From positions 5,145,409 to 5,209,408 of the forward strand of contig NC_085138.1 of NCBI RefSeq assembly GCF_035046485.1: 64,000 bases of DNA, read 5' to 3'. The notes under the pieces are model-generated. The model was not told the origin of the DNA, did not search any database, and saw only the letters and a list, made by a program, of their open reading frames with translations. The translations under genes and the position numbers were made by a program. Of this stretch, positions 46,101-58,100 are shown piece after piece (the first letter of the stretch is position 1; every line of letters starts with the position of its first letter). This stretch comes from Aedes albopictus. Taxonomy: Eukaryota > Arthropoda > Insecta > Diptera > Culicidae.

Positions 46101-49100
46101 ATCACTCAAAATATATCTTTTAGTTACATAGAATATAGGAGGCCTGATTTAACCATCATAAAACCAGAATAAAATGATTTGGGTTATATCACAGTATTAA
46201 GTATCCCACAAAAGCTTTTTTTAACTAGAAATTGTAGTTTATTCACTGGACCTTCAATGTAAGATACTATTTTTTTTATACAATTTAGAAAACTTCAAAT
46301 AAATTCAGAATAAAGCGATCTTACGGTGGAACTGTAGGAAAGTTTCTGATAAGACCATAGAAAAATCACAGTTCTAGAGATCTAGAGATCTTTCGATACT
46401 CAAAAAACTACGAGGAAAATCTACAATGGGTCGCGTCGGAAATCAAATCAAGTTTTTATGTTGAAGTAAGGAGTATATTTTCAAAAACGCAAGATGGGAT
46501 ATCTGTATCAATTCACATGGAATTTACCAAGTTGATCTCAGAGAACATGCTCATTATTTTCAAAGGAAATTTTATCGAATATTCTTATAAGTTTGACAAA
46601 TACTAAGGGAGATCTTCCAAAAATCTTACCAGTTCTTATATTTTTTTTATCTGTATTAACTAGATTTTTAGCCCTAGGCTAGTTCATCTCGGGACCCACG
46701 TTTTACTTCCCTTCCGATGGAAGAACTCGCATTTTGCGAGTTTGTCAGGAGTGAGATTCGATCCCAGGTCTTTGGCGTGATAATCATGTGCTTTAACCAT
46801 CACATCAGGTCCACTCCACCGGTTCTTATAAATATCTTCAGTAATTATGAATAATAGTCTTAGGAGCTATGAAATAAATCTGTTTTGTACAGAAGCAGAA
46901 CTTTACCGAGTCTTTCACCAGGAGTCCTTCAAAAAATGTTATTTTTTAGGATAGAATTCAGAGATCTGCTGAGGATTTCGCTGAGAATTCTCAAAGACCT
47001 GGACTGGAATTTCGAAAAAAAAAAACCACCAGCAGAAAAGTAAAGGTGGACAAGTAATAAAGAAATACAATCATGTCATAGTCATGATCGGTGAAAGAAA
47101 ATCTTTTCAACGGCATGTCTAGTGTATGTACCAGGAAGAGACATCGAAAAATACACTAGAGTTTTGTAACAAACAAATAATAGTTATTTATGTAACGAGT
47201 TGAAAAAATTTGTTTTTTTTTCAGCACGAGTTTTGCAACGAGTTTCATACTAGTTATTTATGCAACAAGTTCCATACAAAATTTTATGCAATGATTTTTT
47301 CATAATGCAACTCATTTGAGTTGCATAATGTTCATAATGCAACTCAAATGAGTTGCATTATGAACATTATACAACTATTTTTCATTATGCAACTCATTCC
47401 AGTTGCATAATAAACCAGTTCGGAAAAAATGCTTATTATGATACCGAAATGAGTTAAATAAAATATAAATTATGATACAGAATTGCATAAAATAGAAATT
47501 ATAATACAGAATTGCATAAAATCTATTAGAAATTTTGAAAGAGTGCACCGCGCGACGATTTATTTCTAAAAAGTGCACCGCGAAGCAAAAGGTCTGAAAC
47601 TCCTGTCCTAGTGCATCCCACGGCGACAGGAAATCAAAAATCTGTCCGGACAGAAGAACAGACCGGCTCCATGCCAGTAACTCCACAGCAGATAACACTT
47701 CCTGGCCTGGCGGTACACCAAGGCATTGAACCATACCGTGTTGACTCACAGATCCATTGAATTTGGGTTGAAACGAAAGGCCTGCACAAAATGGACAAGA
47801 AAGAGTTATGTGACTTTAGTATGATAAAGGCACTTCGTTCGCACAGGAATGCACAGTGGCTGATTTCGTCATTTTAGCGCGCTTAATTAATAACTTTTTT
47901 ACTATGAAGTTTAGCGTCATGGTGTCTTCGGGAAAGTTTTTCACTATAATAAGGAGCTTCTTTTGAGCTTCTGTGAAAAATGATCAATCCCCCTAAAAGT
48001 GAGATAGAAAATTTATTTTTTGAATTTTTCAAGATACGAGGTTGGTGTCTTCACAAAAGTTGTAAAAAAATGTAGTTTGGAGCAACTTTGCTGAAGACAC
48101 CAAGTTTGTAACTCCGTTACTTTTCAAGATACGTTACGTTTTCTTTCATCAGCCCCTTGAAAAAGGTTTTTGCGCAATAACTTTCTAAATATTGATTCTA
48201 CATTTTTCTCATGTTCTACAAAGTTATAGATAATGGAAAAACACACAACTTTGCCGAACATGACATCCCGCTAGTTCCAAAATTAAAATAGTTATAACGG
48301 TTTTTATAGTTTTTGGTCCATATTTCAAGCATATATACAGGGGATAGACAAAATGATCGGGACAGGCAAAATTTTCACTTTTCAAAAAATATTCAATTAA
48401 CTGTAACTTTTCGAAAAGTGCATCAAATATTCTCAAATTTTTACTGTAAGTTCTTCAACTAGTTGTGTATCAGTGGACAAAATTTGGAAAAGATCGGACA
48501 ATTCTTCACGAAGTAATAACGATTTTTGAAAAATGTAAAATTATCCGATAGCCAACTTTGAGCTGTTATATCTCCGGATTCAATGGACCGAATGCAATGA
48601 AATTTTGACCATTTAAGACTTATATAATGAGCTATGAAAAAACATTGACTTATCTTAATATTCTTAACACGGAAGAAAATTATAACGATTAGATTATTTT
48701 TCTAATAAAACACCAAATTATGCAAAACATCAACATCGTTACAAAATTCAAGATGCAAATTATAGTTCATTTAGTTTCCCTCTAATTGACTTATATATAA
48801 ATGCGTTTTGAAGTAAAGTAACAACATAGCCGCCAATAAAATGAAAAAGTAATGAGATGCATATTAAGAATAGACCAATTTACTAAAAAATCGTGAAAAA
48901 AATAAAATCGCTATAACTTTTTCGCTTGTTAAAAATTTCAAGTTGAGTCAAATGTTTTCCAGAGTTCATTATATAAGTCTTAAATGGTCAAAATTTCATT
49001 GCAATCGGTTCATTGAATCCGGAGATATAACAGCTCAAAGTTGGCTATCGGATAATTTTATCTTTTCCAAAAATCTTTATAACTTCGTGAAGAATTGTCC

Positions 49101-52100
49101 GATCTTTTCCAAATTTTGTCCACTGATACACAACTAGTTGAAGAACTTACAGTAAAAATTTGAGAATATTTGACGCACTTTTCGAAAAGTTACAGCTAGT
49201 TGAAGATTTTTTGGAAAGTGAAAATTTTGCCTGTCCCGATCATTTTGTCTATCCCCTGTAACTTAGCTATAGGCAATTATATGCAAATTTCCTTTTACGC
49301 ATGTGAAAGTACATGTAATTGCCTCTCTTAGAAAGCCAAAATCATCAAACTGTAAGAAACTGTAAGATGGTTTTTGTATAGAAACTTACATCCATATATG
49401 TTACTCTACGTGGAGCATTGTGAGTTAATGAGAAAATAGAAGTAGTTGGGGGCCGTCCATATACCACGTGGACAGCTTGGAGGGGGGAGGGGGTAAGCGA
49501 AAAGTCCACGCTTGTCCATGAAGAGGAGGGTGGGGGTTCGTCGAATGACCACGTGGACAACATTGACATATAAATTAGGAAACAAGAATCAAAATTACAA
49601 GAATAAAATTATTGATGAGATTCTTTTCAACAGTTCTTTCATACATTTATTTTATTATACATATTCTTTTAGTTGTAAGTTACTTCTTCAAGAAAAGAAA
49701 TCATGGTATTGATTAACAGACTAATTTGTTCTAAATTATCAGAATTTCTATCTACTTAGTTTTCTTCATCGAGGAATATTATGGAGATTTGAAATGGAGT
49801 GTAGACCATGCAAATGTTGGTGTTTCAGTCAGAAAAATTTCATTGAACTTCTGTATGGATTTTTCGAAGTTTCATATCAAATTCTTAAACTACTTTGAAG
49901 TTTCAAAATACATGTAGGGATTTGGAGGCCTATCTCAAAAACTTTTTTTTGTAGGTTCCTTTTAAATTTAAGATGTTTCTAATGGATATTAAAGTCTACA
50001 CTTCAGCAATACAATTTAGTTGCTGTAAATCTTGTTTTTTTTTGTTGTAAGAATCTAATCAGTATAATCTTATCTCAACAAAAATCTAAGATTTAAAATT
50101 ACCTTATCTCAACAAAACAATCAGACAATCATAAATTGAACAAACATTAAAAAAACACCGTCCTCAACCAGAGGCTGTACGGACTAAACATTGAACAATC
50201 ACTAACATTAGGCGATGAGCATTACACGAAAAACACCCAATGAAGAATTTTTCGTTTGACGAAAATTTTTCACCAACTGGAGCAAGAATCGAACCCACAC
50301 TCTCACAAACATTAAGCTGAATTAAAAACAATGTTGAAAACTTGTAGGTACCAATTTTGTGCTACTTGTTTGTATTCTATGAAAAGCTATAGAAAATTTG
50401 TATTTTATAAAGCTTTCAATTATATTTAAGACATTGTTTACGAAGAAAAAAAAACAATACTAAAAAAAACTTTTTAAAATCACTTTTTCCATTTATTTTA
50501 GAAATATAAAAAAAAACTTTTTCGGTTGTCCACGTGGACATTGGGGGAGGGGGGTAGGGGTCAATGAAAAGTCCACGCTTGTCCATGGGGAGGGAGGAGG
50601 GGGTCAAAAACCATAAATTTTCTGTCCACGTGGTATATGGACGGCCCGTTGTTGAGTTTTTATGTAACGTACTTCATGAATGATCCAGAATACACAACAA
50701 ACCTTTCTTTATATTAACACACACTTACAATAACAATAAAAATGCAAGCTGACATGAACTGTCAAATAAATATGTTGAAAATATATATAAATCCCATATA
50801 AGAGTAACATAAATGGATGTGCGTTTCTATACAAAAACCATCTTACAGTTTCTTACAGTTTGATGATTTTGGCTTTCTAAGAGAGGCAATTACATGTACT
50901 TTCACATGCGTAAAAGGAAATTTGCATATAATTGCCTATAGTTAAGTTATATATGCTTGAAATATGGCCCAAAAATCTGTAAAAACCGTTATAACTATTT
51001 TAATTTTGGAATTAGTGGGATGTCATGTTCGGCAAAGTTATGTGTTTTACCATTATCTATAACTTTGTAGAACATGAGAAAAATGTAGAATCAATATTTA
51101 AAAAGTTATTGCGCAAAAACCTTTTTCAAGGGGCTGATGAAAGAAAACGTAACGTATCTTGAAAAGTAACGGAGTTACAAACTTGGTGTCTTCGGCAAAG
51201 TTGCTCCAAACTACATTTTTCACAACTTTTGTGAAGACACCAACCTCGTATCTTGAAAAATTCAAAAAATAAATTTTCTATCTCACTTTTAGGGGGATTG
51301 ATCACTTTTCACAGAAGCTCAAAAGAAGCTCCTTATTATAGTGAAAAACTTTCCCGAAGACATCATGATGCTAAACTTCATAGTAAAAAAGTTATTAATT
51401 AAGCGCGCTAAAATGACGAAATCAGCCACTGTGGAATGGCTTCAAACTTCTCAATCCCTTACCGATTTCTAGTAATCACTAACGCACTACTCAGAGGTAC
51501 CCAAACTTTTTGCTACCGCGGCGCCTTTTTAAATTTTCAAAATTTTAGCGGCGCACCAACAACTTTTTACAAAGAATTTTAATAATTTTAACTCCTTCAG
51601 TTCAAAATTTCAAATATAAATCGTAAAAAAGCCTTCAATGTCATGCTTTTTATAATTAAAAAAAAAGTAATATTGCTTAAAGATTCGCAGAACTTAACAC
51701 AAATTTTAGATTGCTCAAGGATTGCATTGCAAAACTTTGAAATTTTTGATATAAAGTACGTAGATTACCAAATATAAGGGAAAATAGATATAAAAATGAA
51801 TTGTTAAGAAGCTGTCCGAAAGGCTGACAGTGACGGTGAGGGGTCATGTTTTTGTATTCGGAACTCAAAAAACTCAACTCAACTCAACAACTCAAAAAGG
51901 CAGTTTCAGATTCATGCATGAAATCGACACATAAATTGTCGCAGATTTTTTTATGATAAGGAGCTAAACCAGTCTATAGGAGGAAATCTCAATCATAGAG
52001 ACAAACTAACAAGTTATGATAGTGATGTAAGTAAAAACGTCGTCCCGAAACGTTTGTGACAGCACGAATACCTGGAGATTGACAGTAATTATAGATGACA

Positions 52101-55100
52101 GTATTATGGAAAGAACTTCAAAACAGTTTCTTGAAATATCTACTTTGAATTACAAGCTATTGATAAAATCGAAAACTAAGCTGAATCATAAAAATTCCAG
52201 CAATTTGTGAGTCTCACAAAAAAAAAAAAATTCAAAATTCCGGAAATATAAAAATTTGTAAAAATCTAAATGTTTTATGAAGATTTTATAAATCCCGAAA
52301 AACATTCGTAGACTTTGGAAATTTAGAAGAGGGAAAACCGCTTTGAATGAGTTTCTTTTGAAGTCTTCCACAAAAAAGCCAAAACATTGGTATCGAATAC
52401 AAAAAAGGGTTTGAGGTGACACTAGTTTTACAAAACAACACAAAAACAGCTAAAAATATATTCTGCCATCAATAATAAGAGTTTGTTCTTTGTGTTCTGG
52501 CCCAAAAGCCTGCGGCGCCCCTGAGAGATGTTCACGGCGCACCAGGGCGCCGCGGCGCACAGTTTGGGAAGCACTGCACTACTCCATTGTGCTACTCAGT
52601 CTCCTTAACATGATCTCCTCAGTGGATCTATGCTGTAGAAGGAACACATTACATATTTTGTCACTTAAGATCACTGCACATTTTATCCGATAGGCATCTA
52701 AAAGCACAACAATGAACCGCATCCCTCAACTATTAGCATCGTGAGATGCCAGGTTAAGAGAGAATCGATTATGGTTAGGGTTCACAAAACCATATTATGG
52801 AGATATTGTCCCGGGTTTCTTGGGCAATCCCTCCCAGGAGTCTAAGTGAATCTTTCTCAGGTTTGTGGAGGAATCCATCTTATGGTCTAGAGAATGTCTT
52901 TCAGGGTTCCTCCAGCGCATCCTTCTCAGCATTCCGAACATTTTTTTTGAGAATCCTTCTCAGGATTCTAGATGAATTTATCTTAATAATGTGAGAGATG
53001 CCCCCTTCTAGGATGCCTTTCAATACTGCAGGAGAATTTTTCTCAGGAATCTGGAAGAATCCGTCAGGGAGTTTTATCCGTCTAAGCATTCTGGGAGAAT
53101 CCTGTGGAAAAACTTCTGAGGCAATCCATGTTAGTAGAGCCACGCGAGACACACGCATACTACTACACAGATCTCCTGTAAATTTCGTTTGCATCATTCA
53201 GGAACGTGTACACTAGCAAACGTCAAAGCGATCGAACTCTAGCACCTCTGGTGGAAGGATCGCGGAAATTAAACGAAATTTAAATTCATCGTTAAATCCA
53301 TGTACCAAGGCCTTCCGAAGAGTGAAACGTCTGTTTGTCTGTGATTCTAGGGAATCTCTCTCTCTATTCTAAGGGAATTCATTTCAGGATTTTGGGGTAT
53401 TCCCTACCAAGGGTGATATCCCTTTCAGGATTACAAGTAATTTCTGGATGATCTGGGTTGATCCCTCTAAGGATTTTTTTTATTTCTTTATTATAGAGAT
53501 TTTCAGCCATAGGCCCCTCTAAGGATTCTGGAAGATCCTCAGTTAGGATCCCACTCAGAATTCTGAGAAAATTTTTCGTAGCATTCTCAAGAACTCCTCT
53601 CAGAATTCTTGGAGAATCATACTCATCATTCTCAAACTTGTGGCGAAATCCCTCTCTGAATTCTGTGGGAATATTTCCTAGGATTGTAAAGGGTGATACG
53701 GTCAAAACTTGGTCACACAATTTGTTTCATAACTTGAGATTGCGTACACCAAAACAGCTGATTTTTGGACCAGTAATAGTACATTATATGTAGCTTATAC
53801 CATAAAACTTTCATCAAAATCGGTTTAGTATTTGCGGAGATATTGTGAATCCTGAAAACTGCAATTTTAAAATTTTGTTCAAAGAGGATTAAAAAATAAG
53901 AACACACTTTTACTCTTTAATTTATAGAGCCAGAAATACTGAACCAATTTCAATAAAAAAATTTCTGTATGTAAAGTATACATATCAAAATGTTGTGTAA
54001 AAATTTCATTCAATTTGATCCAGCCGTTACAAAGTTATATTTGTTTAGGTGGTCAAATTTTGTCAAATTCTGTCAAGTCAAGTCAAATTTTGGTCACACA
54101 ATTTTTTTCATAACTTCAGACTGCGTACACCAAAACAGCTGGTTTTTGGATCAGTAATGGTACATTATATGTAGCTTCTACAATAAAATTTTCATAAAAA
54201 TCGGTCTAGTATTTACGGAGGTATTGTTGAACCCTGAGATCTGCAATTTTAAAATTTTGTGCACAAATAAGAACACATTTTTACTGTTTTATTTATAGAG
54301 CCAGAGATACTTAACCGATTTCAATCAAAATTTTTCTGTATGTAAAGTATGCATATCAAAATGTTGTGTAAAAATTTCATTAAATTTGATCCAGCCATTA
54401 CAAAGTCATATTTGCTTAAGTGGCACCCGGTCAGTTTTTTTCATATTCAAACGTCTACAACTTTGAAAGTATTCATACAAAATGGCTCAAAATTTTACTA
54501 AGAACATATTTTCATAATAGTATTATACTGTAAAATTTTGATAAAAATCGGAGCAGTATTGGTAGCTCTATAATCAAAATTGTGCTTTACTGACCTTAAA
54601 TTTCCGAAAATTTACTATGGAGCGCCTTTGTACAAAATTTTAAAAAGGTAGGTCGATGGTTTTATCTATATATCAACCAATACTTAATCGATTTTTATGA
54701 AAATTTTATGGTATAAGCTACATATAATGTAGCATTACTGGTCCAAAAATCAGCTGTTTTGGTGTACGCAGTCTAAAGTTATGAAAAAAATTGTGTGACC
54801 AAATTTTGACCGTATCACCCTTTAAGGGAATCCTACACTGGATTCTAGTGGTATCCTTCTCGGGATTGTGCGTAAGATCCTTTTAAGATGCTGGGGGAAG
54901 ATCACTAAGTACTCTTCCAGATTTCAGATTCTCTGAAAATTTGGCTTTCGGGGGTAATGCCACCAGGATCCTGCGAAAATTTCTCTCAAGATTTTGCGGA
55001 ATTTGTCTCATGATTCTGGAGGCTTTCTTCTTCTTTCTTCTTGGCGTAACGTCCTCACTGGGACAAAGCCTGCTTCTCAGCTTAGTGTTCTATGAGCACT

Positions 55101-58100
55101 TCCACAGTTATTAACTGAGAGCTTCCTCTGCCAATGACCATTTTGCATGTGTATATCGTGTGGCAGGCACGAAGATACTCTATGCCCAAGGAAGTCAAGG
55201 AAATTTCCTTTACGAAAAGATCCTGGACCGACCGGGAATCGAACCCGTCACCCTTAGCATGGTCATGCTGAATACCCGTGCGTTTACCGCCTCGGCTATA
55301 TGGGCCCGATTCTGGAGGCTATATTTTTCAAAATTCTAAGGCTCTTTCTTTCAGAATTATGAATTATTGAAGAATCTCTCACGAGATTCTGGGCAGAGTT
55401 CTCTAGAGAAATTGTGATTGTGAAGAATCCCTCGCATAGATTTTGTGATTCCTCTTAAGATTCGGAAGAAATCCTTCTCAGCATTATACGAGAATTCCAG
55501 TAGAATTCTGTTTTCTGTATTTTGGAGCAGTTGCTCCCAGAAATCCCTTTCAGGATTCTGGGAGAATCCCTCTTAGTAATCAATGAAAATTCCTGATTTG
55601 GTTATAGGAAGATTCTGTTGAGATACTGGTGTAATAATTCATAGTATTCTAGAGGAATCACTCTCAAAGTTTAGGGACAATCCCTTTCAGGAGTTTAGGG
55701 GAGTCCTTTCAAAGATTCTGGGCAATGTCTTTCAGGAATCTGCGGTAATTTTTCTGTTTTATGTGGAAATATCTCTCAGAATTCCAGAGAATCATTCTCA
55801 GGATGCTTGAGAAGTCCATTCTAGAAGTTTTCATAATCCCTCCCAGGGAGAATCCTCATCAGATTTTCGGGAAAATCCCTCTTAGGATTCTAGATATATT
55901 TCTTTCAAGAATCTGGAAAAACCCCTATGATCCCTCTCAGGATTCTGGAAGAATCACTCGTAGAATTTTAGAGAATACCTTTCGGGATTATGGCAGGCTT
56001 ATTCCCAGAACTTTAAACGATTCCACCCAGAATTTTAGGGGAGAATACTTAAAAGGATTCAGGAGGAATTCTTCTCAAATTTCTGGGGGAATCCTATCTT
56101 CCATAATTCTGTGAGAGTATAGTCTTAGGTTTCTTTGGCAAACTCGCCCAGTATTTTGAGGCCAACCTTTCTCAGAATTCTGGAACGCTTCTTAGGGTTT
56201 TAAGCTACGCTTTTTAGGATTCTGGGTTACTTCTTTTAAGTTTCTTGCGGAATTCATCTTAGAATTCCGAAAATCTGTTTTGTTTGGTGGGAATCTCTCT
56301 CACAATTCTTGATGAATTTATCTCAAGAACGTGAAAGAAAAGCTCTTGGAATTACTCTCATGATTTTGGGAGGATTCATCTTACGATTCTAGGATAATCC
56401 TATTTACGCATCTGGAACATTTTGAGAGAATCCCAAGGGAAAGTTTTTTTTTAAGGATTCTGAGACTATCTATCACAGGATTCTGGGAGAATTCCTTTCG
56501 GGACTCTGAGACAATCCGTCTCATAGGTATGGGGTAATGTCTCTCAGGATTCCAGGAAACTCCTTAATAGAATTCAGAGTGAATTCCTTCCGAGATACCG
56601 GAAGAGTCTTGTTTTCTTTTCTAGATAATGTCGCTCAGGATTCTGGTGTTATCATTTTTAGCATTCTGAAGAAATCTCTCTAATAATTCTAGAGGAACTC
56701 CTTTCATAATTCTGGAGGAGTCTCTTTAAATATTCTGGGGGAATTTCTATCAGCAGTCTGCGGGAATTTATTTCAGTACAATATGGCAATACCTCTCTGG
56801 GGATTTTTCTTTCGATTCAAAAATATTAAATTTGTTTTTTTTTTCAGAATGCACTTTAACGTTTTATTCATTTTTGAATCAGAGTCTTGAAGTGTTTTAA
56901 TATTTTGAAATTGAATTTATTTAGACAAATAATGTAACAAACGAATTATTTTGGAGTTTTGTAATATTTTATAATATCTAATCGATGGGAAAACATCGAT
57001 TCAAAGCATTCGATTAAATCGGTGAATCGATTCTGCTGATCCGATTCGAATCGATTCACACAAATCAATGTCTCCCCCAGATTTGCCTAATGCAACATCA
57101 GAAGCGTTTCAAGTGGTCTGCACGTGAATTCAAGAAGGTTTCAGATCGTTCTAAAGAGTTATAGGGGCGTGCCAGGGGTCTTCCAGGAATGTTTCAGAGA
57201 GATTCAAAGACGCTTCAAAGAATGACAGGGAGGTTTCATGGGTCAAGATTAAGATTAATGGCATTTGAAAGGGATTCAAAGGGTTTTAAGAGATACGTGG
57301 GTTTCAAGCACGTTTTAGGGGTTTCAGAGTAGAATTTTTAGATTTGCTCAAAAGCCTCTTGAGAAGCTCCCCTGAAAGCCATTGAAGCTCTCTCTGAAAC
57401 CCTCTGAACCCTTCCCAAGTACTCCTGGAACCTCTTAGATCCCTTTATTTCCTTCAAACGCTCCTAGAAACCCCCTAAAATTCTCTGACACCCTATGGAA
57501 CGGATCTGAAACCCTTGAAACACTCCTGAACTCCTCCGAGATTCCATGAAATATACCTAAAAGCTGCTACAATGTCCCAGAAAATCCTTGAAATCCTCTG
57601 AAACTCCTGAATCGCCCTAAAATGTTCGTAAAACTACCCGAAGACCAATGAAAACCTCCCTAAATCTTCGAATGAGTGTAATCAGTTTCGTACCTTTTAA
57701 TTCCGCCCTATGTTACTAAGGTACGAAACTGATTACACTCATTCGAAGAGGGTATTCTGCTTAGAGGGTTCGAAAAGTCGGTACAAGCTTCCTAAATCTA
57801 CTGAATGTTTTGCAACGTCGCTTAAGGACAGACTTGTTAGAATCCCAAAATGGTCGACTTTGGAACCTACTCACGATTTCGAGCGCACAAATCTCTTCGT
57901 GAACAAAACCAGAAGATCAGGTGCCTTCTTATGTTAAGCTTATTACAAGTGAGCAAGAATAGAATAATGAAATACACTGTTGTTTGAAGCTTTCTTCTTG
58001 AGATTTGTGCGTCTGAAGTTCTGATGCACTTTTGTAGCGTAATTTCAAGACGTTTGTACTTAACGCCCCATAAGTCCCCTAAAACTAGTAAAAATGCTTC

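Larger units (their letters stand above)
47852..51433. mobile_element. 3.6-kb inverted-repeat element with nested insertions
   Basis: The ends are CACAGTGGCTGATTTCGTCA and its inverse. GAATG is repeated at 47847-47851 and 51434-51438. The right arm (about 50822-51433) mirrors the left arm (47852-48337 plus 49259-49381), which is split by a 921-bp palindromic element. Another TIR element fills the centre (49450-50647). No transposase was recognised. Confidence 0.7.
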
